Program-made: the position numbers and the translations under genes
Assembly (NCBI GenBank): GCA_041389885.1
Contig: JAWKRB010000009.1
Span: forward strand, 236,264 to 300,263
Reading direction: 5' to 3'
DNA length: 64,000 bases
Source of the DNA: JAWKRB01 sp041389885
GTDB taxonomy: Bacteria > Myxococcota_A > Polyangia > Polyangiales > Ga0077539
Shown here: piece by piece, positions 55,213-63,717 of the stretch
How positions within the stretch are numbered: the stretch's first letter is position 1
How the letters are laid out: each line of letters starts with the position of its first letter
The notes under the pieces: model-generated
Told to the model about the DNA's origin: nothing
What the model saw: the letters and a program-made list of their open reading frames with translations, nothing else
Database searches by the model: none

Positions 55213-56895
55213 ATGACGTTCACCGAGGCCGCAGAGGTCGTGCTCCGCAAGGTCGGCAAGCCGCTGCACTACAAGAAGATCACCCAGTTCGCCATCGAGC
55301 AGAACCTGCTCTCGCACATCGGCAAGACCCCCGAGGTCACGATGTCGACCCGGCTGGCCACGCTCACGAAGAAGGACCGAGGCGACCAGAACATCCAGCG
55401 GGTCGGCCCGGGGATCTTCGGACTTCGCGAGTGGGGCGAGGTGCCCGCCGAGGCCCTCTCCGAGGCCGTCGCCGCCGCGTCCGTCGCGACCGACGCGGCG
55501 CCCGCCGTCGAGCCGACCGAGGGCGCCGCCGCGCCCCACGACGAGGCCGGCGAGGAGCTGCTCCCGAGCGAGCCGGCGCGCCCCTCGCCGGGTCCGGCGA
55601 TCGTCCCCGACGAGCCCGAGGAGCCCGTGGCGATGTCGGCCGAAGAGGTCGAGCGCAACCAGCGCATCGAGGCCGCGCAAGAGATCTTCCCCGAGGACGA
55701 TGACGACAACGAGCCCGTCCTGGGCGGGGGCGAGAAGGCCGACCCGAAGGGCCGCCGCCGCCGCCGCCGCCGCCGCCGCGGGGAGCGCGACGACGGCACC
55801 CTCGGCGTCGAGGGCGAGGACGCTCCGCTCGCCGAGGGCGCGGCGGTGGCCGAGGGCGAAGAACGGCCTCGCGCCCCGGCCGCGCTGGAGGGCGGCGACG
55901 AGGCGCCCGTCGGCGAGCCGCCGAGCGTCTCCGCGCGCAGGGAGGAGCAGCCGCGGCGAGACTCACCCCGCCGCGAGGAGGGTCGTCGCGACGAAGGGCG
56001 CCGCGACGAGGGGCGCCGCGACGAGGGGCGCCGCGACCGCCGTGGCGACGACCGCCGCGACGAGGGGCGCCGCGACGAGGGGCGCCGCGACGACCGCGTC
56101 GTCGAGGAGGGGATCTCCGGTCGCGACACCGCCGACATGATCGTCGCGATGCTCACCCGCCGGGAGGACAAGCAGCCCGTGGGGCTCAGGGCCCTCGCGG
56201 ACGAGTCGACGCGGAGCGGACGCATCGGCGGCGACCCGACGAACGTCATCCCGATGCTCGCGGCCGCGGCGCGGATGGACGGCGTGCGGCGCGCGGCGCG
56301 CGGTGAGCGCGCGCGACTTCGCATCACCGGCGGCCGCGTCGGTCTGGTCGACTGGACCCTGCCGCCGGAGTTGCTCCGCGCCGAGGCCGACGCCATCGCG
56401 GCGCTCGAGCGACTGCGCGACCTCTCGCGCCGGTACGTCGTGCGTCGGCTCAACGAGCTCCCCCAGGCCGCGTTCACCGAGTCGGTGGTGCTGCTGCTAG
56501 AGCGGCTGGGCATCTCGTCCCTGAAGGTCACCCGACGCTCGGGGCTCCCGCAGGGCGAGGTGCACCTCACCGGGGTCGCGCGGCGCGGCCCCGAGGAGTC
56601 GCCCGTCGCCGTGGTGATTCGGCGCGGTGGCGAGATCGGTCGCGAGCGGGTCATCGACGTGCGCGGCTCTCTGCACCACTACAACGGCGCCACCGCCGCG
56701 TGGTTCATCACCACCGGCACCGTGCTCTCGGGCGCGCGTGAAGAGGCCGCGGCGGCGGGGGCGACCCCGGTCACCCTCATCGACGGCGTGGGCTTCGGAC
56801 GGCTCCTCGACGAGCACGGCGTGTGCGTCTCCCACGCGACCGTGGGCCTGCCCTACCTCGACGTCGACCTCTTCGACGCCCTCCGAAACGCCTGA
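55213..56895 (+). CDS. HARE-HTH protein with charged linker and Mrr-like nuclease-fold C-terminus
   Basis: 560 residues from ATG 55213 with GAGGA upstream. Residues 1-70 (MTFTEAAEVVLRKVGKPLHYKKI, TMSTRLATLTKKDRGDQNIQRVGPGIFGLREW) form a HARE-HTH winged helix, the domain also found in RNA polymerase delta. Residues 75-310 are low complexity: acidic, then a run of nine or ten Arg, then RRDEG repeats. The last 150 residues resemble the Mrr restriction-endonuclease fold (VVLLLERLGISSLKVTRRSG, ESPVAVVIRRGG, NGATAAWFITTGTVLSGAREEAAAAGATPVTLIDG). The catalytic QxK position reads VIR, so nuclease activity is doubtful. It may bind DNA or modified DNA. Confidence 0.75.
   Translation: MTFTEAAEVVLRKVGKPLHYKKITQFAIEQNLLSHIGKTPEVTMSTRLATLTKKDRGDQNIQRVGPGIFGLREWGEVPAEALSEAVAAASVATDAAPAVEPTEGAAAPHDEAGEELLPSEPARPSPGPAIVPDEPEEPVAMSAEEVERNQRIEAAQEIFPEDDDDNEPVLGGGEKADPKGRRRRRRRRRGERDDGTLGVEGEDAPLAEGAAVAEGEERPRAPAALEGGDEAPVGEPPSVSARREEQPRRDSPRREEGRRDEGRRDEGRRDEGRRDRRGDDRRDEGRRDEGRRDDRVVEEGISGRDTADMIVAMLTRREDKQPVGLRALADESTRSGRIGGDPTNVIPMLAAAARMDGVRRAARGERARLRITGGRVGLVDWTLPPELLRAEADAIAALERLRDLSRRYVVRRLNELPQAAFTESVVLLLERLGISSLKVTRRSGLPQGEVHLTGVARRGPEESPVAVVIRRGGEIGRERVIDVRGSLHHYNGATAAWFITTGTVLSGAREEAAAAGATPVTLIDGVGFGRLLDEHGVCVSHATVGLPYLDVDLFDALRNA
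55979..56094 (+). repeat. 15-bp repeat encoding RRDEG
   Basis: CGCCGCGACGAGGGG and close variants recur with a 15-bp period and encode RRDEG in the linker of the HARE-HTH protein. A CGC-triplet run encoding nine or ten arginines lies just upstream (about 55752-55781). Both can change length by slippage without breaking the frame. Confidence 0.8.
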
Positions 56896-56941
56896 CCCCC
56901 CGCCGGGCGCCCGGGCCCGGGGCTTCTGTCAGGCTCGGCGC

Positions 56942-57556
56942 TCAGTAGCACCCACGCATACAGTCCCTGAACGCGTCGTCGCAGCGCACCTCGCACGACG
57001 CGTCCCGGTTGACGCAGCGCCCCCCGCAGGCGCCCCACGACGAGCGGCACTCGTTCGCGCACGCCGTCCCGGGTGGCTCGCCGTGGCTCGTCGCGGCGGG
57101 CTGCGTCGAGGGCGGCGCCTCGATGGGGAGCGTCGAGGGCGGGGCAGGAGGCGGTGGTGGGGCAGACGCGGCGGGGGGCGCCGCGGGGGCCCCGGTCGCG
57201 TTCGCCACGATGGGCGGAGAGATCGGCGCGGGCGGCGGCGCCGCGGGAGCGTTCGGCGCGGGCGGCGACACGCCCCCAGAGCTCGCCGCCAGCGTCGCGG
57301 GGGGAGGGCCGCCGACGCTGCTCGAGGTCAGGCGGTTGCGCGCGTAGTCGAGGCGGTCGGGGTTGGCGCCGTAGGCGTAGGTCTGGAGCCAGGAGCTCCA
57401 GCAGGTCTGACGGTCGCCTGGCGTCACCGAGCTCTCGTAGTCGAGGGCGTAGCAGCGCTCGAAGGCGGCCTCGCCCTCGTACGCGTAGCGGTAGTTGGGC
57501 CCGCAGGCGACGACGGCGGAGAGGGTGGCGATCACGGCCAGGGCGCGGTGCTGCAT
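56942..57556 (-). CDS. Cys-rich lipoprotein with Pro/Ala linker
   Basis: 204 residues from the ATG complementary to 57554-57556. The signal peptide ends in VVAC (Cys18), giving a lipoprotein. The N-terminal domain (RYAYEGEAAFERCYALDYES, RQTCWSSWLQTYAYG) has two cysteines and a YARNRL helix. An 80-residue Pro/Ala linker follows. The C-terminal 40 residues contain eight cysteines (TACANECRSSWGACGGRCVN, ASCEVRCDDAFRDCMRGCY), a compact disulfide domain known from other myxobacterial lipoproteins. Function unknown; probably an envelope-anchored binding protein. Confidence 0.82.
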   Translation of the reverse strand: MQHRALAVIATLSAVVACGPNYRYAYEGEAAFERCYALDYESSVTPGDRQTCWSSWLQTYAYGANPDRLDYARNRLTSSSVGGPPPATLAASSGGVSPPAPNAPAAPPPAPISPPIVANATGAPAAPPAASAPPPPPAPPSTLPIEAPPSTQPAATSHGEPPGTACANECRSSWGACGGRCVNRDASCEVRCDDAFRDCMRGCY

Positions 57557-57588
57557 CACGGGCGATCGTAGCACCCCGCGCCGCGGGA

Positions 57589-58218
57589 TCAGGACAGCAG
57601 CCGGTGCGCCAGCTCGCGCCAGCGGCGGGCGGAGTCTTGATGCGCGCGCAGCGCGTCGAGCGCCTCGCGCGTTGGGGCGTCGACGCCCCCGTGCGCCTCG
57701 TCGATGATCGCCGTGTCCGGGAGCACGCTCGCGAGCACGTGAGCGCACCCACGGTGGGCCTCGGCGGTGCGGCGGCAATCGAAGACCACCCGGGCGGTGT
57801 CGATGGGCGCGCGAATCGAGCGGGGGAGGGTGGTCACCTGGGCGATCCAGGCCATCGGGAGTTCGAGGTGGTCGGCGTGGCTCCAGAGGTCCCGGGCGGT
57901 CCACAGCGGCAGCACGGGACCGAGGTCGACCTGGCTGCCCGACCCGGCGGCGTCGATGACGAGCTCGCCGGCGAGTCGGCGGTCGGGCACGTGGGCGACG
58001 AGCTCCCGGAGCGCCGCGGCGAACCACTGCCGCCGCGCCCCATCGAGCGTCTGGTCGCCCGCCGAGATCACGGTGCGAAACGCGCTTCGCCATCGGCGAG
58101 CGTCGGGCGAGCGGCGCTGCAACACGTTCACCGCCCGCGGAAAATCCCGGCGTCGGCAGAGGATCGACGCGTCGTCGGTGATGCGCGTGTACTCAAGATC
58201 CAAGCGGTCGGCGCTCAT
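57589..58218 (-). CDS. conserved-looking cytoplasmic protein, unknown
   Basis: 209 residues from the ATG complementary to 58216-58218. No signal peptide or membrane segment. Visible stretches include LDLEYTRITDDASILCRRRD, AGELVIDAAGSGSQVDLGPVLPLW, LPRSIRAPIDTARVVFDCRRTAEAHR and a C-terminal helix LDALRAHQDSARRWRELAHR. The mixed alpha/beta pattern looks like a globular domain, but I cannot place it in a family. It lies between the Cys-rich lipoprotein and the Cys-rich kinase on the same strand, 53 bp after the kinase, so it may belong to the same transcription unit. Confidence 0.7.
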   Translation of the reverse strand: MSADRLDLEYTRITDDASILCRRRDFPRAVNVLQRRSPDARRWRSAFRTVISAGDQTLDGARRQWFAAALRELVAHVPDRRLAGELVIDAAGSGSQVDLGPVLPLWTARDLWSHADHLELPMAWIAQVTTLPRSIRAPIDTARVVFDCRRTAEAHRGCAHVLASVLPDTAIIDEAHGGVDAPTREALDALRAHQDSARRWRELAHRLLS

Positions 58219-58271
58219 AGCCAGGGATGGATCGCAGAAGCCCAGGCAGGCGGTCAAAGAAACCGCGGCGG

Positions 58272-60749
58272 TCAGTTGCCCGGGGGCGGCGCCACGGGCT
58301 GCACCCCGCGCAGGTTCCTCAGCCTCGGGCGCAGGCCGCCGAGGGGGCTCACCGGCGCGACGGGCGCGGCGACGGGCGCGACGGGCGCGGCGACGGGCGC
58401 GACGGGCGCGACGGGCGCGGCGACCTGCTGCATCACCTGCAGCGGCGGGGCCGCGGCGGCGGGCTGCGCGGGCAGCACAGGCTGAGCGGGCTGGATCGCG
58501 TTGGGGAGGGTCGGGGCCACGGGCGCTCGCGGCGGGACGCGGAGCCGCTGGCACTCGCCCTCGCGGCAGGTCTCCTCCGACGCGCAGCGACGGCCGCATC
58601 GACCGCACTGCTCGTTGTCCGACGCGAGGGAGACGCAGCGGTCGCCGCAGCGGGTCGTGCCCGCGGCGCAGGTGAGCGCGCACCGTCCCTGCTCACAACG
58701 CTGACCTGCGCCGCAGCTAACTCCGCAGCCGCCGCAATTCGAGGAGTCGCTCGCGAGGTCGCGACACGCGCCGCCGCAGGCCGCCAGCCCCGGGGCGCAC
58801 GAGACCACGCACTGGCCCTGTTCACAGCGACGACCGGCGCCGCAGGCGCTCCCGCATCGCCCGCAGTTCGTAGAGTCGCGGGCGAGGTCGCGGCAGGCGT
58901 CTTCGCAGGCCGTCGTCCCGTGCCCGCACGACATCGCGCACCGGCCTCGCTGGCAGCGGTCGCCGTCTCCGCAGCGCGTGCCGCAGGCGCCGCAGTTCTC
59001 CGCGTCGGAGGCGAGGTCACGGCAGCGATCGGCGCAGATCGAGAGGCCGGGCGGGCACTCCCGCACGCACTGTCCCGCGCGGCATCCCTCCCCGTCTCCG
59101 CAGCGGCGTCCGCAGGCGCCGCAGTTCAGCCGGTCGCTCTGCAGGTCGCGACAGGAGCCGGCGCAGTTCGTGAGGTCTGCGGTGCACGAGGTCACGCAGC
59201 GCCCGTGGGCGCAGAGCTGGCCCTGGCCGCAGCTGAGGCCGCACCGGCCGCAGTGCGCGCGCTCTTCCTGGAGGTTGAAGCACCGCCCGTCGCACACGTC
59301 GAAGCCTGTGGCGCAGGTCGCGACGCAGCTCCCGCCGGAGCAGAGCTGCCCCGCGGGGCACTCGTTCTGGCAGCGTCCGCAGTGCGCGCGGTCGGTTCGG
59401 GTGTCGCGACAGACGCCGTCGCAGATCGACTCCCGCCGCCGCAGCTGGCCTTGCGGCCCCGCGGCGCAGACCGCGCCCTTCGCACGCGCACCGCAGGCGC
59501 CGCAGTTGCCGCGGTCCGACAGGGACGCAGCTCGCGCCGCAGCGCGTCTCGCCTCGCGGGCAGGAGGGCGCAGACGCCCTGCACGCAGCGCCCCTCGCCG
59601 CAGGTGCCCGCAGGCGCCGCAGTTCACCACGTCGCGCTGGCGATCGACGCAGGTGCCGTCGCACCGCACGAGCCCCTGCGGGCAGTACGCGAAGCGCATC
59701 CACAGCCCGAAGGCCGCCGCGAGCGTGAGCACCACCGCCGCCACCGAGAGCGCGAAGAGGCGGTCTCGGCGCACGTCTTCGAGGCGCTCCAGGGCCACGG
59801 CGGCCGCGGGGATCTTGTCGGTGTCGCCCTGAGCGAGCGTGGAGGCGAAGAAGAGGTTCCAGCCCCGCGTGTGGCGCCAGGGGCGCACGTCGCGCCAGTG
59901 GAGCTTCGCGGGGGGCACCGCGGCCATGGCCTTCTCGAGCGCCCACATGCGCGCGATCTCGGTCTCGGAGTCTTCGGGCGCCGTGGTCCAGGGCGCGCGG
60001 CCCGTGAGGCACTCGTAGAGCACGGCGGTGACGGCGAAGACGTCGGAGCTCGCCGCGGCGCCGCGCACGAGGTGGCCGATCGGCATGTAGCCCACCGTGC
60101 CGCCCAGCACGTCGTCGGTGGTGAACGCGCCGGCGAGTCGCTGCTGGAGCCGCGCCACGCCGAAGTCGATGAGCGTGGCCTGGTGAAAGTCAGGACGTCC
60201 CCGGGCGTCGATGGGGATCATGATGTTCCCTGGCTTGATGTCGCCATGGACCACCTGTGGGAGCGAGGCCGCGCTCAGGCGCTCGCGCGAGCCCTCCTCC
60301 GCGTGGAGGGCTGCGAGCACGCCGAAGAGCCTGCGCCCCAACGCGATCACGTCGTTGGGATGAAGGGGACCCTGCTCCAGGAGGTCCTCCAGCGGGCGCC
60401 CCGCCTCGAAGGTGAGGATCAGCCCGACGCCGCCGCCGGGCAGCTCGACGAGGGCGAGGAACTGCGCGACGCCGTCTTGAATCCTCGCGCGGAGCACGTG
60501 GGCCTCGCGCACGATGGCGGTGCGGTTCGCGACGGCGTCGCCGAGGGCGATCTTCAGCGCGGCGGGGAGGGGGCTCTGTCCGGGTCGAACGATCTCGACC
60601 TTGTGCACCTCGCCCATGGCCCCGGCGCCGAGCACCGCGACGTGCTGCAGGGTCAGGGTGCGGGCGTCGCCCCCCATCGATTCGCTGAAGAAGTCGAGGA
60701 GCACCTCGACCCTGAACTCTCCGCCCAGACTGACCGACGCCTCGCTCAC
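58272..60749 (-). CDS. Ser/Thr protein kinase fused to a Cys-rich repeat ectodomain (locally out of frame)
   Basis: 825 residues. The kinase domain occupies about 35-300: AVLGAGAMGEVHKVEI (glycine loop), Lys66 in ALKIAL, VVHGDIKPGNIM (HGD in place of HRD, at 168-170), DFG at 195-197 and the activation segment GTVGYMP. One membrane helix (LFALSVAAVVLTLAAAFGLWM) follows. The outside part has about nine repeats of some 42 residues with the pattern NCGxCGxxCxxGxxCxxGxC and CRDLxxDxxNCGxCG. A short tail of PVAPVAA repeats ends it. Between 59430 and 59620 the frame slips several times and the cysteines vanish (GHLRRGALRAGRLRPP); other frames supply the missing motifs. It probably senses or binds something at the envelope and signals inward. 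Confidence 0.85.
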   Translation of the reverse strand: MSEASVSLGGEFRVEVLLDFFSESMGGDARTLTLQHVAVLGAGAMGEVHKVEIVRPGQSPLPAALKIALGDAVANRTAIVREAHVLRARIQDGVAQFLALVELPGGGVGLILTFEAGRPLEDLLEQGPLHPNDVIALGRRLFGVLAALHAEEGSRERLSAASLPQVVHGDIKPGNIMIPIDARGRPDFHQATLIDFGVARLQQRLAGAFTTDDVLGGTVGYMPIGHLVRGAAASSDVFAVTAVLYECLTGRAPWTTAPEDSETEIARMWALEKAMAAVPPAKLHWRDVRPWRHTRGWNLFFASTLAQGDTDKIPAAAVALERLEDVRRDRLFALSVAAVVLTLAAAFGLWMRFAYCPQGLVRCDGTCVDRQRDVVNCGACGHLRRGALRAGRLRPPAREARRAAARAASLSDRGNCGACGARAKGAVCAAGPQGQLRRRESICDGVCRDTRTDRAHCGRCQNECPAGQLCSGGSCVATCATGFDVCDGRCFNLQEERAHCGRCGLSCGQGQLCAHGRCVTSCTADLTNCAGSCRDLQSDRLNCGACGRRCGDGEGCRAGQCVRECPPGLSICADRCRDLASDAENCGACGTRCGDGDRCQRGRCAMSCGHGTTACEDACRDLARDSTNCGRCGSACGAGRRCEQGQCVVSCAPGLAACGGACRDLASDSSNCGGCGVSCGAGQRCEQGRCALTCAAGTTRCGDRCVSLASDNEQCGRCGRRCASEETCREGECQRLRVPPRAPVAPTLPNAIQPAQPVLPAQPAAAAPPLQVMQQVAAPVAPVAPVAAPVAPVAAPVAPVSPLGGLRPRLRNLRGVQPVAPPPGN
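58350..58425 (-). repeat. Pro/Ala/Val coding repeat at the kinase C-terminus
   Basis: GGCGCGACGGGCGCG-type units repeat with a mixed 9- and 15-base period and encode PVAPVAA. They form the end of the Cys-rich kinase. Confidence 0.65.
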
Positions 60750-60815
60750 CCGTGGGTAACTACCGCACCCGGCGCGGCGAGCGCGACGTCTTTGGCGTCA
60801 CGGTCGAGCGCGGGG

Positions 60816-63659
60816 TCACCCGAGCTCGCGCACGATGGCGAGGGCGTCGCCGAGTCGCTCGATGCGCTCGGTGAGCTCACGGACCCGCGCCTGGTCCTTC
60901 TCGACCACCTCGGCGGGGGCGTTGGCGATGAAGTTGGCGTTGGCGAGGCGTCGGGTGATGCCGTCTGACTCCTTGCGGGCCTTGGCGACGTCCTTCTCGA
61001 GGCGCTCGCCCTCCTTCGCGGGGTCGATGTGCCCCGCGAGGGGGATCAGCACCTCGACGCCGTGAATCGAGGCGTAGCCGACGCCGCGGGGGCGCTCGCC
61101 CGGCGCCTCGACCACGACCTCGCGGGCGCGGGTGAGCCGGCGGAGCGCGCCCTCGTAGTCGTGGAAGGTCTGGGCGTAGCGCGGGTCGGCCGTGCGGAGG
61201 CGCACCGTGATCGCAGCGCCCGGCTTGATCCCGAGCTCGGCGCAGATGCGGCGCACGCCCTCGATGGTGTCTTGGAGCACCCCCATCACCCGCTCGGCGT
61301 CGAGGTCGCGCCGCGCGTCGCCCGCGTTGGGAAAGGCCGCGACCGCGAGGGCCTCGGGCACGACCCCGTCGCTGCGACGACGACGAATCGCGTCGGGGAG
61401 GTGACTCCAGCACTCCTCTGTGAGGTGTGGCATCAGGGGGTGCATCAGCCGGTGAGACACCTCAAGGCAATGCGCGAGGGTGAGCTTGTAACTAGCCTTC
61501 TCTGCATCACTTCCCGCGTCGAACACGGGCTTGCACAGCTCGAGGAACCAGTCGCACAGCTCGTACCAGAAGAACTGGTACACGGCCGAGGTGGCCTCAT
61601 CGAGTCGGAACTGCGTGATGCCGTTCTCGACGCCTTCAACGGCGGCGGCGAGGCGCGAGAGGATCCAGCGTTCGGCGAGGGAGTGCGGGGTCGGAAAGTC
61701 TCCCGTCGGCCGCGGCGCCACGTCGGCGATGTGGGTGAGGGCGAAGCGGGTGGCGTTCCAGATCTTGTTGCAGAAGTCGCGGTAGCCCTGGAGCCGGGAG
61801 AGGTTGAGGTTGATCTTGCGCGACTGCGGCGCGTGCGCGCCGAGGTAGAAGCGCAGCGCGTCGGCGCCGAAGGCGCGAAAGCCCTCGGGGAGCTTGCCCA
61901 CGCTCGGGTACGCGTCGAGGAACTTCTTGCGGTCCGCCGCGTCGAGCCCGACGGCGTCGCCTGAGACCCGCTTGCCGACGGCGTTGGCGATGACCTGGTC
62001 GACGGTCGCGCCGTGCACGAGGTCCAGGGGGTCGATGACGTTCCCCTTCACCTTCGACATCTTCTGCCCGTTCTCGTCGCAGACGAGGCCGTGCAGCAGC
62101 ACTCTCGAGAAGGGCACCTCGCCCATGAAGTGAATGCCCATCATCATCATCCGGGCGACCCAGAAGAAGATGATGTCGTAGCCGGTCTCCATCACCGTCG
62201 TGGGGTAGAAGGTCTTGAGCGCGTCGGTCTCCGCGGGCCACCCCAGCGTCGAGAAGGGCCAGAGCGCGCTGGAGAACCAGGTGTCGAGCACGTCCTCGTC
62301 CTGGGTGATCTTCGCCGAGCCGCAGTGCTGACACGCGCTGGGGTCCTCGCGCTGCACGGTGGTCCCGCCGCAGTCGGCGCAGTACCAAGCGGGGATCTGG
62401 TGCCCCCACCAGAGCTGGCGCGAGACGCACCAGTCCTGGATGTGGGTCATCCAGTGCATGTAGGTCTTGGTCCACTCCTCGGGGACGAAGACCGTGCGGC
62501 CCTCCTCGACGGCCTTCACCGCGGGCTCGGCGAGGGGCTGCATCTTCACGTACCACTGCGGCGAGAGCGTCGGCTCGAGGATGTCCTTGCTCCGCTGGCA
62601 CAGCGCGTAGGCGATGTTGTGGGGAGCGCTCCCCCGGGCCAGGCCCTTCTCTTCGAGGGCCTTCTTCACGGCCTCGCGGGCGGCGAAGCGGTCCATGCCC
62701 GCGAAGGGGCCGCCCTCGGCGTTGAGGGTGCCGTCGGGGTTCAGGATCGTGATCTCGCCCAGCCCGTGGCGACGCCCGCACTCGAAGTCGTTGAAGTCGT
62801 GCGCCGGGGTGATCTTCACCGCGCCGGTGCCCTTGGTCGGGTCGGCGAGGATGGCGTCGGCGATGATCGGAAACTCCCGGTCCACGAAGGGATGCCGCAC
62901 GGTCTTGCCGATGAGGTCGCGGTAACGCGGGTCGTCAGGGTGCACCGCGATGGCGAGGTCGCCGAGCATGGTCTCGGGACGGGTGGTCGCGACGACGATC
63001 TCGCCGCTGCCGTCCGAGAGCTTGTACGCGAAGGAGAAGAGCTCGCTGTTGAAGCGGCCGGCCTCGGGCTCCTCGCGGTCGACCTCGAGGTCGGAGAGCA
63101 CCGTGCGGCAGGTGGGGCACCAATTCACCATCCGGTTGGCGCGGTACATCAGCCCCTGCTCGTGGAGCCGCACGAAGGCCTCGCGCACCGCGGCGCTGAG
63201 GTCAGGGTCCATGGTGAACTTCGCGCGGGACCAGTCGGGCGAGGCCCCCATCACCTTGAGCTGCTCGAAGATGCGGTCGCCGCTGCGGCGCTTCCACTCC
63301 CAGACGCGGTCGATGAAGCGCTCGCGGCCGAGGTCGTGACGGGTCAGGCCCTCGCGGCGGAGCTCTCGCTCGACGACGACCTGGGTGGCGATGCCCGCGT
63401 GGTCGACGCCGGGTAGCCAGAGGGTGTTCTTTCCGTGCATCCGCGCGTGGCGGACCATCGCGTCTTGCAGGGTGATGAACAGCGCGTGCCCCATGTGCAG
63501 CGACCCCGTCACGTTGGGCGGCGGGATCATGATGCAGAACGAGTCTTCGTGCGCGCCGACGTCGCGGGCGGCGTACCAGCCCGACGCCTCGGCGCGGGCG
63601 CGCCAGCGGGGTTCGACGTCCTTGGGATCGTAGGGCTTGCTGAAATCGCTTGAGGACAT
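60816..63659 (-). CDS. valS: valyl-tRNA synthetase
   Basis: 947 residues from the ATG complementary to 63657-63659. The class I signature HMGH is at 55-58 (PPPNVTGSLHMGHAL). The editing domain CP1 contains VVATTRPETMLGD and the GTGAVKITPAHDFND block. KMSKVKGN near 532 is the second signature (usual KMSKS). The anticodon-binding domain and the C-terminal coiled-coil arm (PAKEGERLEKDVAKARKESDG, WIDE tRNA-binding arm) close the protein. Two Cys pairs (YCADCGG, CQHCGS and CPTCRT) suggest zinc binding inside the catalytic insert. The enzyme charges tRNA-Val. It stands alone, 58 bp after the partial gene upstream. Confidence 0.97.
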   Translation of the reverse strand: MSSSDFSKPYDPKDVEPRWRARAEASGWYAARDVGAHEDSFCIMIPPPNVTGSLHMGHALFITLQDAMVRHARMHGKNTLWLPGVDHAGIATQVVVERELRREGLTRHDLGRERFIDRVWEWKRRSGDRIFEQLKVMGASPDWSRAKFTMDPDLSAAVREAFVRLHEQGLMYRANRMVNWCPTCRTVLSDLEVDREEPEAGRFNSELFSFAYKLSDGSGEIVVATTRPETMLGDLAIAVHPDDPRYRDLIGKTVRHPFVDREFPIIADAILADPTKGTGAVKITPAHDFNDFECGRRHGLGEITILNPDGTLNAEGGPFAGMDRFAAREAVKKALEEKGLARGSAPHNIAYALCQRSKDILEPTLSPQWYVKMQPLAEPAVKAVEEGRTVFVPEEWTKTYMHWMTHIQDWCVSRQLWWGHQIPAWYCADCGGTTVQREDPSACQHCGSAKITQDEDVLDTWFSSALWPFSTLGWPAETDALKTFYPTTVMETGYDIIFFWVARMMMMGIHFMGEVPFSRVLLHGLVCDENGQKMSKVKGNVIDPLDLVHGATVDQVIANAVGKRVSGDAVGLDAADRKKFLDAYPSVGKLPEGFRAFGADALRFYLGAHAPQSRKINLNLSRLQGYRDFCNKIWNATRFALTHIADVAPRPTGDFPTPHSLAERWILSRLAAAVEGVENGITQFRLDEATSAVYQFFWYELCDWFLELCKPVFDAGSDAEKASYKLTLAHCLEVSHRLMHPLMPHLTEECWSHLPDAIRRRRSDGVVPEALAVAAFPNAGDARRDLDAERVMGVLQDTIEGVRRICAELGIKPGAAITVRLRTADPRYAQTFHDYEGALRRLTRAREVVVEAPGERPRGVGYASIHGVEVLIPLAGHIDPAKEGERLEKDVAKARKESDGITRRLANANFIANAPAEVVEKDQARVRELTERIERLGDALAIVRELG

Positions 63660-63717
63660 GTACGGCTCCGTTTGGAGCGCAGGTCCTACCGTGCGAGGCG
63701 GGATCGATGCAATGCGT

